From assembly GCA_945952225.1 (NCBI GenBank), contig CAMFHP010000053.1, positions 1 to 52,220 on the forward strand: 52,220 bases of DNA, given 5' to 3'. Under the pieces are notes generated by a model. That model was not told where the DNA came from. It ran no database searches and was given only the letters and a program-made list of their open reading frames with translations. The translations under genes were made by a program, and so were the position numbers. Shown here piece after piece: positions 17,011-25,866 of the stretch. The stretch comes from an uncultured Myxococcaceae bacterium (lineage in GTDB: Bacteria > Myxococcota_A > Polyangia > Polyangiales > Ga0077539). Position 1 is the stretch's first letter, and each line of letters starts with the position of its first letter.

Positions 17011-19023
17011 ATGGATCGAACGACCGAGCACCCGCGAGCCTCGGAGGGCGACGACCGCGCGATCACCGGTCCTGCGCCGACGCCCCTGCTGCTGCAGCGG
17101 CTCGACGACGCGCACTACAAGCTCATGGCGAACGCCGCCCCGGTGATGATCTGGGCGTGCGATGCGCACGGGGGCTACACGTACTTCAACGAGCAGTGGG
17201 TGACGTTCACCGGGGTCGCGCGCGAGACGCTGCTTGACAACCCGTGGCTCCGCGACGTGCACCCCGAGGACTACCCCTCGTACCGGCAGCAGTTTCTCGC
17301 GGCCTTTCAAGAGCGCGTGGACTTTCGCGCGGAGTACCGGCTGCGGCGCCGCGACCGGACGTTCCGCTGGCTCCTCGACTCGGGCGTGCCGCTGTTCAAC
17401 GAGCACGGCGAGTTCGTGGGCTACATCGGGTACTGCGTCGACATCACCGACCGCAAGACCATCGAAGACGCGCTCGTGCAGAGCGAGCGGAAGTTCAAGG
17501 CCCTCTTCGACCTCTCGGCGGACCCGCAGCTTCTGCTCGACGGCGAGCGCGTGGTGGATTGCAACCCCGCGGCGGTCGCGATGCTCCGCGTGCCCGACCG
17601 CTGGGCCCTCATCGGCCGCGCCGCGTCGGATTTTCTCACGCGCCCCGAGGGCATGAGCGCCGAGTTCGCGGACTACCTCCACGAAGCGCTCGCGCGAAAC
17701 TCCAGCCGCTTCGAGTGGATGGGCACCACGGTCGACGGCGCCGAGGCGCCCATCGAGGTGTTGCTCACGAGCGTGCCCACGGGCTCGCGCACGCTGCTCC
17801 ACGCGGTGATCCGTGACCTCTCGGGCCGCCACGCGCTCGAGCGTCGACTGCGCCAGGCCGAGAAGATGGAGGCCCTCGGCACGCTCGCGGGGGGCATCGC
17901 GCACGACTTCAACAACCTCCTCGGCGCGATCATGGGCTACACCGAGCTCGCGCTGATGGACCTCCCCGCGACGGCGGGCACGCAGGCCGCCGTGAGCCTC
18001 ACCGAGTCGCTCACCGCGGCGCGGCGCGCGCGCGATGTGGTGCAGCAGATCCTCACGTTCAGCCGTCACGACGACGTGCGCCGTGTGAACACCGACCTCG
18101 GACGTGTGGTGCAGGAGGGCGCGCGGCTCCTGCGCGCGTCGATCCCGTCGACCATCGAGATTCGCGTGCGCACGTCGCCGGGCTGCGTGGTGCTCGGCAA
18201 CTCGACGCAGCTCCAGCAGGTGTTGCTGAACCTCGGCGCGAACGCCGAGCACGCGATGCGGGCCACCGGGGGCGGCGCGCTCGACATCCAGCTCACGCGC
18301 GAACGACTCGATGAGGAGCGCGCGCAGCGCTTCGAAGGCTTCAACGAGGGCGACCTCGTGGCGACGCTCGTGGTGCGAGACTCGGGCGAGGGAATGCCCG
18401 ACCGCGTGCGGGCCCGCGCGTTCGATCCGTTCTTCACCACGAAGCCCGTGGGCGAGGGCACGGGCATGGGCCTTTCGGTGGTGCACGGGATCATCACGTC
18501 GCACGGCGGCGCCATCGCGGTGGAGAGCGAGCCCGGCCGCGGCACGACCTTCACGCTGGTGTTTCCGTGTGTGGAGGCCGAGAGCGTGCGGCCCTCGACG
18601 GCGCCGTACTTCCCCGTGAGCGCGCGTCCGCGCGGCAGCGGTCGGGTGCTCGTGGTCGAAGACGAGGTGGCCATCGGACGCATGCTCCGTCGGCTCCTCG
18701 GGCGCCTGGGCTACGAGGCCGAGGTGTTCGAAAACGCCCCCGACGCGCTGGCCTCGGTGCGCCTCGACCCGTCGCGCTTCGACGTGATGATCACCGACCT
18801 CACGATGCCGGGGATGACGGGCGACGAGCTCTCGGCCCGCGTGCGCGAGCTGCGGCCCGACCTGCCCATTCTGCTCGCCACGGGGTACGGCCCGTCGCTC
18901 TCGCCCGAGCGCGCGCGCCAGCTCGGCATCGTGTCGGTGCTGCGAAAGCCCGTGACCGTGCAGGAGCTCGTGAACGCCCTCGACGCGGCGTTGAACACCG
19001 GACGCGCGTCGTTCCCGCCGTGA
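17011..19023 (+). CDS. PAS-PAS hybrid histidine kinase
   Basis: 670 aa from ATG 17011, which has GAAGGA 7 nt upstream (16998-17003). The same frame is open to TTG 16921, which overlaps the tyrS stop, so a 700-aa form is possible. Domain order: PAS 1 (33-148, MIWACDAHGGYTYFNEQW with a PAC-like end VGYIGYCVDITD), PAS 2 (155-275), H box with His298 in GGIAHDFNNLLGAIMGY, and HATPase (N box NLGANAEHAM, G1 DSGEGM, F FDPFFTT, G2 GTGMGLS). The receiver (546-665) has phospho-acceptor Asp596 in VMITDLTMPGMTG and Lys646. No membrane segment is seen, so it is likely a cytosolic sensor. Its ligand and output are unknown. Confidence 0.94.
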   Translation: MDRTTEHPRASEGDDRAITGPAPTPLLLQRLDDAHYKLMANAAPVMIWACDAHGGYTYFNEQWVTFTGVARETLLDNPWLRDVHPEDYPSYRQQFLAAFQERVDFRAEYRLRRRDRTFRWLLDSGVPLFNEHGEFVGYIGYCVDITDRKTIEDALVQSERKFKALFDLSADPQLLLDGERVVDCNPAAVAMLRVPDRWALIGRAASDFLTRPEGMSAEFADYLHEALARNSSRFEWMGTTVDGAEAPIEVLLTSVPTGSRTLLHAVIRDLSGRHALERRLRQAEKMEALGTLAGGIAHDFNNLLGAIMGYTELALMDLPATAGTQAAVSLTESLTAARRARDVVQQILTFSRHDDVRRVNTDLGRVVQEGARLLRASIPSTIEIRVRTSPGCVVLGNSTQLQQVLLNLGANAEHAMRATGGGALDIQLTRERLDEERAQRFEGFNEGDLVATLVVRDSGEGMPDRVRARAFDPFFTTKPVGEGTGMGLSVVHGIITSHGGAIAVESEPGRGTTFTLVFPCVEAESVRPSTAPYFPVSARPRGSGRVLVVEDEVAIGRMLRRLLGRLGYEAEVFENAPDALASVRLDPSRFDVMITDLTMPGMTGDELSARVRELRPDLPILLATGYGPSLSPERARQLGIVSVLRKPVTVQELVNALDAALNTGRASFPP

Positions 19024-19031
19024 GCGGACCG

Positions 19032-19061
19032 TTGTCATCGCGAGCGCGTCGCGCGTAGCGT
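19032..19061 (+). promoter_or_regulatory. Predicted promoter of the Ser/Thr kinase gene
   Basis: TTGTCA (19032-19037) and TAGCGT (19056-19061) are spaced by 18 bases. The -10 box ends 6 nt before the GTG start at 19068, so the transcript would be leaderless or nearly so. No Shine-Dalgarno is present. Confidence 0.6.
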
Positions 19062-19067
19062 CGGGGC

Positions 19068-20867
19068 GTGCAAGCGGGAGACAGGTTCGACAACTACCTC
19101 CTCCGCGAGAAGATCGCCGAGGGAGGCATGGCGGAGATCTTCCACGCGGAGCGCGTCGGCGCGATGAACATCTCGCGGGAGGTGTGCGTGAAGTGCATCC
19201 GTCCGGCGCTCTGCACCGACCAGGATTTCGTCACGATGTTCATCGACGAGGCGCGCATCTCGGCGACGCTCCGTCACAGCAACATCGTCAGCATCGACCA
19301 CTTCGGCAAGCACGACGGCGCGCTCTTCTCGGTGATGGAGTGGGTGCACGGCACCGACGCGGCGCGGCTCCACAAGCGCCTCTCGAACGAGGGCCGCCGC
19401 ATGCCCGTCGACGTCGCGCTCTTCATCGTGGGCGAGGTCTTGAAGGCGCTGGAGTACGCCCACGGCAAGACCGAAAACGGCCAGTGGCTACGCATCGTGC
19501 ACCGCGATGTGACCCCCCACAACGTGATGATCAGCTTCTCGGGCGAGGTGAAGCTCACGGACTTCGGCATCGCGAAGGCCACCTCGCGGCTCCATCACAC
19601 GCAGGGCTCCATCGTGAAGGGCAAGGTCGCCTACATGGCGCCCGAGCAGGCCATGGGGCTCGCACTCGACAACCGCACGGACCTCTTCGCCGTCGGCGTC
19701 ATGGCCTTCGAACTCCTCGCGGGACGACGCCCCTTCGTGGGCGCGACGCAGGTCGATGGTGTGCACGCGATGCTGCGCGGCGAACGTCCGACACTGCGCT
19801 CGCTGCGCCCCGAGGCGGGCGTCGACGCCGAGGCCGTGGTCGACCGTCTCCTCGCGGTGAAGCCCGACGACCGCTACCCCGACGCGGGCGCCGCGCTCGA
19901 CGCGCTCCAGGTCGTGCCGATGTTCGCCTCGGGGCAGCGCTCGCTCCAACGCCTTCTGCGCGAGCTCTTCGCCGACGTGCAGCACTCCACCGTGCTCCCG
20001 CGCTTCGCAGGCCCCACCGACGCGCCCTCGCAGCCCTCGCAGCCGTCGATGCGCAGCGCGCCCGTTCCGCCCGCAACGCCCCTGCCCGCGGCCACGTCGC
20101 CCGTCGACGCGTTTCAACCGACCGACACCGCGCCCACCGCACCGCGCCCCGCGCCGCGCCACACCGAGCCCCTGCCCGCCGCCGACCGCACGCTCACGAG
20201 CAACCGCGCGCCCGATCCCCAGGTCGCACGCACCGAGCCCGCGCAGCGCCCTGCGATGCTTGCCTCCGCGCCCCTCGTGGCCGTGGAGCCCGCGCGCGCA
20301 CCGTCGGGTCCGCGATGGCCCTTCGCGCTCCTCGGCGTGAGCCTGCTCGTCGCGTCGGGCGTCGCCGCGTTGTGGATCACGCAGACCGCGCCCGCTGCCA
20401 ACGCGCCCGCTGCCAATGTGCCGGTTGCCAATGTGCCCGCGGCCAACGTTCCGATTGCCAACGTGCCCGCGGCCAACGTGCCCGCGGCCAATGCGCCCGC
20501 CGCGAACGTGCCCGTTGCCAACGTGCCGGTTGCCAATGTGCCCGCTGCGAATGTCCCTGCGCGCGCGGTGCCGGACGCGGCGGTGGTGGCGACGGTCGAT
20601 GCGTCCGTCGATGCGGCGGCCCAACCCGCGGCGGTGGCGGAGGCGCGGCTCGCGACGATCGAGGTCCGGGCGGCGCCGCACACGCTCCTGGAGTTCCGGC
20701 TCGACTCGCGAAACGCCCCGTCGATGCCGCTCCATGCGACGTTCCGTGTCGCGCCGGGTCGACACACGCTCTACGTGGACCGCGACGGCGTTCCCTTCGA
20801 GACCGTGCACCTCAACGTGGAACCCGGCGAGCGCTGGACGCGGCGCTGGTCCCGTCTCCCCGACTGA
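19068..20867 (+). CDS. Membrane Ser/Thr protein kinase with PAANV repeat stalk
   Basis: 599 aa from GTG 19068. The N-terminal 280 residues are an intact Hanks-type kinase: glycine loop GGMAEIFHA (19-27), Lys42 in VCVKCI, catalytic loop HRDVTPHN (145-152), DFG (165-167) and APE (191-193). A Pro/Ala/Thr-rich linker leads to one transmembrane helix (about 417-438, FALLGVSLLVASGVAALWIT). Past the membrane are eleven PAANV-type pentapeptides, then a PEGA-like beta domain (APHTLLEFRL ... RHTLYVDRDGVPFETVHL). The kinase is thus cytoplasmic, with a periplasmic stalk and possible cell-wall or ligand-sensing module. The next gene is a related but degenerate kinase. Confidence 0.95.
   Translation: MQAGDRFDNYLLREKIAEGGMAEIFHAERVGAMNISREVCVKCIRPALCTDQDFVTMFIDEARISATLRHSNIVSIDHFGKHDGALFSVMEWVHGTDAARLHKRLSNEGRRMPVDVALFIVGEVLKALEYAHGKTENGQWLRIVHRDVTPHNVMISFSGEVKLTDFGIAKATSRLHHTQGSIVKGKVAYMAPEQAMGLALDNRTDLFAVGVMAFELLAGRRPFVGATQVDGVHAMLRGERPTLRSLRPEAGVDAEAVVDRLLAVKPDDRYPDAGAALDALQVVPMFASGQRSLQRLLRELFADVQHSTVLPRFAGPTDAPSQPSQPSMRSAPVPPATPLPAATSPVDAFQPTDTAPTAPRPAPRHTEPLPAADRTLTSNRAPDPQVARTEPAQRPAMLASAPLVAVEPARAPSGPRWPFALLGVSLLVASGVAALWITQTAPAANAPAANVPVANVPAANVPIANVPAANVPAANAPAANVPVANVPVANVPAANVPARAVPDAAVVATVDASVDAAAQPAAVAEARLATIEVRAAPHTLLEFRLDSRNAPSMPLHATFRVAPGRHTLYVDRDGVPFETVHLNVEPGERWTRRWSRLPD
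20391..20555 (+). repeat. 15-bp tandem repeat, 11 units, in the kinase gene
   Basis: Eleven consecutive 15-bp units (CCCGCTGCCAACGCG-like) encode PAANA, PAANV, PVANV and PIANV pentapeptides in the extracytoplasmic stalk of the Ser/Thr kinase. The high DNA identity makes it prone to slippage and length variation. Confidence 0.9.
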
Positions 20868-20986
20868 AGCGCCGCGCTCCCCGCCGCACGGTGATCGGCA
20901 CAGAACGCGCGGCTTCGTGGCGTCGCGACGCGCGCTTCGGGTAGTGTGGCGAGAGCGCCGCGCGAGAGAGGGCGCGCTCCCCACCC

Positions 20987-22669
20987 ATGGATCCTGCCCA
21001 CCGAGCCCACGGCGCGCCGCTCACCGGCCTGCACGTCTTCGAACAGTTCGAGGTCGCCGAGCTCCGTGCGTCCGACGCGCGCGGCGAGACCTACGTGGGA
21101 CGCGACCTTCAGGGCGGCCCGCCGGTGGCCGTGCGCTTCCTCGCGCACCCCGCGTTCTCGCAGTCGGCGCGCACGACGTGGAGCCTCATCGCCGAGCGCT
21201 TCGACCGCCTCTGCGCCCTCGATCATCCGTACGTCGAGCGTGTGCTCACGGGCGGCGTGGTGCGCGCGCGCCGTGAAGATCTCCTCTGCGTGGTGACCGA
21301 GCCCTGCGAGGGCCGCTCGCTCGCCGCCCTGCTCCGCGCAGACGGACCGCTCGCGCCCATCGAGTCGCTCGGGCTGCTCCGTCGTGTGGGCGAGGGCCTG
21401 CGCGCGGTGCACGACGCGGGCATCGTGCACGGCGACCTCCGCGCAGCGAACGTGCTGCTCCCCGCGAGCTCCGACGTCGCGGGCGCGCGCCTCCCGATGC
21501 TCACCGAGGTGGGCGTTCAACACCTGCTCGCCGACGCCCTCGGACGACACCTCACCACGCAGGATCTCGGCTGGTCTCCCGAGTCCGCGGCGCCCGAGCA
21601 GATCCGCGGCGAGCACGCCGACGTGGGCACCGACGTGTATGCGTTCGGGCTGCTGCTCTACCGCGCGCTCACGGGCGCGACGCCGTGGGCGGGTGACAAC
21701 CCCAGCGACCTGCTCATCGCGCAGCTCTCACGCCCGCCGCGGCCGCTCCGTGACGTGATGCGCGAGCGCACGCCCGACCGCCTCGACGCGCTCCTCGACC
21801 GCTGTCTGGCGAAGGCCCGCACCGACCGCTACGCCTCGATGGCCCCGCTGCTGACCGACCTCGAAGTGTGCCTCCGCGAGCTCATCGCCCAGAGCGGACG
21901 CGGCCCGCGCGTCGATCCCCTGCGCGGCGCGACCCCGCTTCGAAGCTCCACGGCGCGCCCGATCCGTCGCGCGCCCGATCCCCCTGCGCCGCCGCGCCGC
22001 GAGCGCGTCGACACCCTCAAGGGACCGCGACCGTTCATCACCGGCGAGCACCCCGCGGCCTCGGCCTCGATGCGCCTCTCGGTGCCCGCGATCCGCGCGG
22101 CGACCTCGGCGAGCGACACCACCGCACCGCTGCCCGCGCTCGCCGACACGTCGCTCCGTACGCGCGCCCCCGCCGACGTCGACGCCGTGCTCCGCGCGCT
22201 GCGCCCCATGGCCTTCGCGGCGATCGTGCTGACGCTCCTCTGCGGCCTCGCGGGCGGATACCTCGCCGCCGCGTGGCGTCCGTCGCCCACCGCGCAGAGC
22301 CGCGCCGCGCTGGTGCCCACGGCGCCGCATCGGGTCCGCGTGCGCGTGCGAACGCAGGCCCCCGACGCGCGCGTCACCGTGCGCGGCGCGACCTACGACG
22401 CGCCCATGAACGAAGAGCTCACCGTGGGCGTCGCGCCCGAGATGATCGAGGTGAGCGCGCCGGGATTCGAAACGCGCCGCCTGTGGCTCCCCTTCGACGA
22501 GCACATCGACGCGCGCGTCGACCTCGTGGCCGAAGCCCCCGCCGTGGCGCCCGCGCAGAACCTCACCGAACCCGCGCCCGACACCGCCGCGAGGGCCAGG
22601 CACCGCACGCGACGCACGCGGCGCCCGCGCAGGCCCCGCACGACCGCGGTCACTTCACCAGGCGCTTGA
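20987..22669 (+). CDS. Membrane protein kinase homologue, predicted pseudokinase
   Basis: 560 aa with the same plan as its upstream neighbour: kinase-like domain (20-300), disordered Pro/Arg-rich linker, one transmembrane helix (about 408-430, MAFAAIVLTLLCGLAGGYLA) and a PEGA-like domain (445-525, VTVRGATYDAPMNEELTVG). Key catalytic residues are altered. The glycine loop is degenerate, the VAIK lysine is Arg50 (VAVRF), HRD is HGD (148-150), and the DFG motif is TEVG with Glu174. Asp150, Asn155 and APE (202-204) remain. It is therefore probably weak or inactive in phosphotransfer and may act as an allosteric partner or scaffold. A very basic C-terminal tail (RHRTRRTRRPRRPR) ends it. The last 20 bases overlap the convergent ruvA stop region. 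Confidence 0.88.
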   Translation: MDPAHRAHGAPLTGLHVFEQFEVAELRASDARGETYVGRDLQGGPPVAVRFLAHPAFSQSARTTWSLIAERFDRLCALDHPYVERVLTGGVVRARREDLLCVVTEPCEGRSLAALLRADGPLAPIESLGLLRRVGEGLRAVHDAGIVHGDLRAANVLLPASSDVAGARLPMLTEVGVQHLLADALGRHLTTQDLGWSPESAAPEQIRGEHADVGTDVYAFGLLLYRALTGATPWAGDNPSDLLIAQLSRPPRPLRDVMRERTPDRLDALLDRCLAKARTDRYASMAPLLTDLEVCLRELIAQSGRGPRVDPLRGATPLRSSTARPIRRAPDPPAPPRRERVDTLKGPRPFITGEHPAASASMRLSVPAIRAATSASDTTAPLPALADTSLRTRAPADVDAVLRALRPMAFAAIVLTLLCGLAGGYLAAAWRPSPTAQSRAALVPTAPHRVRVRVRTQAPDARVTVRGATYDAPMNEELTVGVAPEMIEVSAPGFETRRLWLPFDEHIDARVDLVAEAPAVAPAQNLTEPAPDTAARARHRTRRTRRPRRPRTTAVTSPGA

Positions 22670-23282
22670 GGGCGTCGCGCACGAGGGCGTCGAGGGGCTC
22701 GCCCGCGCGGTCTTGAAAATCCGCGGCGACGCGCTCGGCCTCGGGCTGCTTGAACCCGAGGTTCATGAGCGTCACCACGAGCGTGGCCATGGGGCCCGAC
22801 GGAGCGCCCGACGGGGCCGACGGTGCGACGGCGAGGGGAGACGGCGCGAAGGTCGACGGCGCGCCCACGACCCCGGCGACGATCTTGTCTTTGAGCTCCA
22901 GCGCGAGGCGTTCCGCGAGGCGACGGCCCACGCCGGGCACGGTCTGCAGGCGCTTCACGTCGTTGCGCGCGATGGCCGCGGCGAGCTCGTTGGGCGGCAG
23001 CGCGCCGAGCACCGCCACCGCGATGCGCGGACCGATGCCCGCCACCGCCGTGAGCGCGCGGAACGTCGCCCGCTCGTGCTCGTTCGCGAAGCCGAAGAGG
23101 GTGATCGCGTCTTCGCGCACGTTCGTGATCACCAGCAGGGTCACCGCCCCCGACGCGTCACGCGGCGCGCGCCCGAAGGTGCCCAGCGGAACGATCACCT
23201 CGTACCCGACACCGTGCACATCGACGACGGCCGTGCCGTCGACAGACTCCGAGACCACCACGCCGTGAAGCCGACCGATCAT
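22650..23282 (-). CDS. ruvA: Holliday junction branch-migration protein RuvA
   Basis: 210 aa, normal RuvA length. A RuvA tetramer binds four-way DNA junctions and loads the RuvB motor. Domain I is an OB fold (MIGRLHGVVV ... LGTFGR). Domain II has two helix-hairpin-helix motifs (LTAVAGIGPRIAVAVLG and LQTVPGVGRRLAERLALEL). A flexible Ala/Pro/Ser linker leads to domain III (TLMNLGFKQPEAERVAADF), which contacts RuvB. ruvB and ruvC are not adjacent. TATGGT 9 nt before the start may be its -10 box. The end overlaps the pseudokinase gene by 20 bases, tail to tail. Confidence 0.95.
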   Translation of the reverse strand: MIGRLHGVVVSESVDGTAVVDVHGVGYEVIVPLGTFGRAPRDASGAVTLLVITNVREDAITLFGFANEHERATFRALTAVAGIGPRIAVAVLGALPPNELAAAIARNDVKRLQTVPGVGRRLAERLALELKDKIVAGVVGAPSTFAPSPLAVAPSAPSGAPSGPMATLVVTLMNLGFKQPEAERVAADFQDRAGEPLDALVRDALKRLVK

Positions 23283-23291
23283 GACCGCGCA

Positions 23292-23297
23292 ACCATA
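23292..23297 (-). promoter_or_regulatory. Predicted -10 box of ruvA (TATGGT)
   Basis: On the minus strand TATGGT ends 9 nt before the ruvA ATG, which has no Shine-Dalgarno. No convincing -35 box is visible. Confidence 0.35.
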
Positions 23298-23461
23298 GGG
23301 CAGCGCCCCCGGCGTTGCACCGTTCTCGACAGGCCCGCGAGACAGCCAACGTCACCGCCGCGGCGCGCACCACGACACCGTTGTCGCCCTTGTTTTTCAG
23401 GCATCCACGCACGTCGTGGGTTCGGAGCGCGCGGAGCCCTCGTGGTACACATTTCGCTGCC

Positions 23462-24013
23462 ATGCCGCGAAGGCTTCCCCTGGTGACCGCGCTGATGATG
23501 ACCGCGAGCTGCCTCATCACGAACCCCACGAGCTACGTGAACGAGCGTCCCCTGACGCCGCCGCGCGTGCGCGACGTGGCGGGCACCACGCGTCCGCGCA
23601 TCGGCAACCTGGTGGTCGTGAGCGACGCGGAGCCCGACGTGCGGATGTACGTGCCCGTCGACGACACGGGGTCGAGCGACCCGCTGCAATGGCTGGTGTT
23701 TCTCAACACCGACCGCGACTGCAACCCCACGAACGAGAGCAACTGCGGGCCGCTCCAGAGCGGTGAGATCGCGGGCGACGGGGCGACCACGCGGCGCTAC
23801 GTGGAGTACACGCTCCGCGGGTCGCTGCTCGCGGTGGGGTGCAACCGCGTCGAGATGTGGGTGTCGTCGCGCTTCCTGCTCGAAGGCGATCGGCACACGC
23901 CCGCCCGCGAGGGCGACGTGGATTTCGCGACGTGGTGGGTGTTCAAACCCGACGCCACGATGGGGAGCACCGTCGACCCCGTCGAGGCCTGCGCCCAGCG
24001 GGTGCAGCCGTGA
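23462..24013 (+). CDS. Lipoprotein of unknown function
   Basis: 183 aa. ATG 23462 gives a signal peptide with lipobox TASC (Cys17); upstream in-frame starts precede the plausible signal. The mature domain holds three pairs of Cys (DRDCNPTNESNCGP, VGCNR, EACAQR) and beta-strand character (RIGNLVVVSDAEPDVRMYVPV), with DTGSSDPLQWLVFLN in the middle. No family is recognised. It shares one base with the next lipoprotein start (TGATG), so the two are almost certainly co-translated and may form a complex. Confidence 0.8.
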   Translation: MPRRLPLVTALMMTASCLITNPTSYVNERPLTPPRVRDVAGTTRPRIGNLVVVSDAEPDVRMYVPVDDTGSSDPLQWLVFLNTDRDCNPTNESNCGPLQSGEIAGDGATTRRYVEYTLRGSLLAVGCNRVEMWVSSRFLLEGDRHTPAREGDVDFATWWVFKPDATMGSTVDPVEACAQRVQP

Positions 24014-25809
24014 TGCGCGCGCGCTGGCTCCTCGTCGCGGCCCTCGCCTCGGCGTGCTCCGACGACATCTCCGTGGTGGGTCCCGTCGCACAGAACCGCT
24101 GCGCCGACGACCGCGACTGCCGCGAGGGTGTGTGCGACCTGAGCTCGCGGCGCTGCCTCGCGGTGGCGCGCTCCGAGGTGTTCTTCCGCGTGGTGCCGCC
24201 CGACAACGCCACGTCGTACGCGGCCCCGACGCTCACCGCGCCGCGCTCGCTGGGCACGGGCGAATCCGTCGACCTGGCCCTGCGCCTCCGTCGCACGGTG
24301 TACGGCCTCGTGGCGGTGGAGCGCGAAGCCGAAGGTCCCCAGAACGCCCGCGAGCTCGTGCCCGCCACGGTGCGCTTCACCCTCAGCGACAGCCCCGACG
24401 TGATGTCGCCCGTCGAGGTCACCGCGCAGGCCCAGCCCCTCACGCCCATCGCCACCGATCGCACGGACCACACCTGGTCGGCGACGCTCCCCGACGGCAC
24501 CTACGACGTGCTCGTGTGGCCCGCGGCGTCGCTCCGGGCCACGGTGCCGCCGCGCTTCGAACGCCGCTTCGATGTGCGCTCCGACAGCGTGATGCAGCGC
24601 TTCGACGTGGTGTACCCCGCGGCCTACACCCGCTGGTCGGGCACGGTGCGCACGCGCGCGGGCGCTCCCCTCGCGGGGCTCACGGTGCGCGCCATCGACC
24701 CCACGCGCAACGGCATCGACCTCTCGACGGTCTCGCTCACCGCGGGCCCCGAGGCGAACGCGCCGGGAGGCTTCAGCGTGGCCCTCGCGCCCGGTGCGCC
24801 TACCGACTGGCGGCTGCGCATCACGTCGAACGTCAACGCCCGCGCGGGCCTCGTCGTGGAGGTTCCGCGGGCCGTGTGCGCGCGCCTCGACGAGACCGGA
24901 CGCGACGTTCCCCTCGTGGTGCCCACGGAGCTCGGGTTGCCTGTTCCCGCCGATGCGCCGCCGGGCCCTTCGGGCGATCCCGCGCCGCGGTGTACGGGCT
25001 GCGTGCTCGTGAACGCCTCCGTCGAAGGAACCACCGCGACAGGCACGCGCCGCGCGCTCCGCGGGGCCACGGTCACGCTCCGCACGGAGCTCCCTGCGAC
25101 GGGCTACGCCGCCGATGCGGGCGTGCGCGTGTGGTTCGAAGACCGCGTTCAGACCGACGCCGACGGGAGCTTCTCGTCGTGGCTCGTGCCGGGCACGTAC
25201 TCCGTGGTGATCGAGCCCGCCGACGAGGAGTTCGCCAACGCGGCGCAGTCGTTCCTCGTGGGGAGCGAGATGCGCGTGCAGTCGGGCCGCGTGCTCACCG
25301 TGGGCCGCCGCGTGACCGTCGACGGGCGCGTGCTCACCGCGACGGGAAGCGCCCTCCGCAACGCCCGCGTGCGCGCGGTGCCCGTGCAGAACGCCTACAT
25401 CACCCATCGCTGCCTCTCCGAGCCCGACATGGCCGCCCTCGCCCCCGTGGCCAACGCCGACGAGGGGCTCTCGGGCGCCGATGGAACGTACCGCCTCGAC
25501 CTCGATCCGGGGCTCTACCGCTTCGTGGTCGAGCCGCCCTCGGGCGCGGGCTTCGCCACCACGCTCGCTCGCACCGAGTGTGTGCAGAGCGCCGTGCACG
25601 CCCTCGACCTCGTGATGGACTCCCCCGTCGAGGTGCACGGCACCGTGCGCGATCCGCGCGGCGTGGCGGCGCCGGGCGCGCGCGTCGAGGCCGTGGTGCG
25701 CGTGCGCGAGGCGGGCGCGCGGGGCGTCTCGATCCGTGTGGCGGGCACCACCGCGGGCGCCGACGGCACGTACACCCTGCTGCTCCCGACAGACAGCACC
25801 TCGCCCTGA
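24013..25809 (+). CDS. Large lipoprotein with carboxypeptidase-regulatory-like repeats
   Basis: 598 aa. ATG 24013 overlaps the previous stop (TGATG). The lipobox is ASAC (Cys15), followed by a short Cys-rich segment (CADDRDCREGVCDLSSRRC) like the NCGACG-type modules of other lipoproteins here. The rest is a string of Ig-like beta sandwiches of the carboxypeptidase-regulatory type, each starting with a G/D-x-V pattern (SGTVRTRAGAPLAGLTVRA, VDGRVLTATGSALRNARVR, VHGTVRDPRGVAAPGARVE) and ending in an A/D-G-T/S-Y/F strand (ADGTYTLLL). Such proteins are usually surface adhesion or scaffold elements. No enzyme domain is visible. Confidence 0.85.
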   Translation: MRARWLLVAALASACSDDISVVGPVAQNRCADDRDCREGVCDLSSRRCLAVARSEVFFRVVPPDNATSYAAPTLTAPRSLGTGESVDLALRLRRTVYGLVAVEREAEGPQNARELVPATVRFTLSDSPDVMSPVEVTAQAQPLTPIATDRTDHTWSATLPDGTYDVLVWPAASLRATVPPRFERRFDVRSDSVMQRFDVVYPAAYTRWSGTVRTRAGAPLAGLTVRAIDPTRNGIDLSTVSLTAGPEANAPGGFSVALAPGAPTDWRLRITSNVNARAGLVVEVPRAVCARLDETGRDVPLVVPTELGLPVPADAPPGPSGDPAPRCTGCVLVNASVEGTTATGTRRALRGATVTLRTELPATGYAADAGVRVWFEDRVQTDADGSFSSWLVPGTYSVVIEPADEEFANAAQSFLVGSEMRVQSGRVLTVGRRVTVDGRVLTATGSALRNARVRAVPVQNAYITHRCLSEPDMAALAPVANADEGLSGADGTYRLDLDPGLYRFVVEPPSGAGFATTLARTECVQSAVHALDLVMDSPVEVHGTVRDPRGVAAPGARVEAVVRVREAGARGVSIRVAGTTAGADGTYTLLLPTDSTSP

Positions 25810-25847
25810 TCGCGCCCCCTCCGTGGATGTTTCGCGCGGCGCTCTGC

Positions 25848-25853
25848 TAGGGT
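25848..25853 (+). promoter_or_regulatory. Predicted -10 box (TAGGGT) of the M48-like gene
   Basis: TAGGGT ends 13 nt before ATG 25867; no Shine-Dalgarno is present. Confidence 0.35.
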
Positions 25854-25866
25854 GCCGCTCCCCGCC

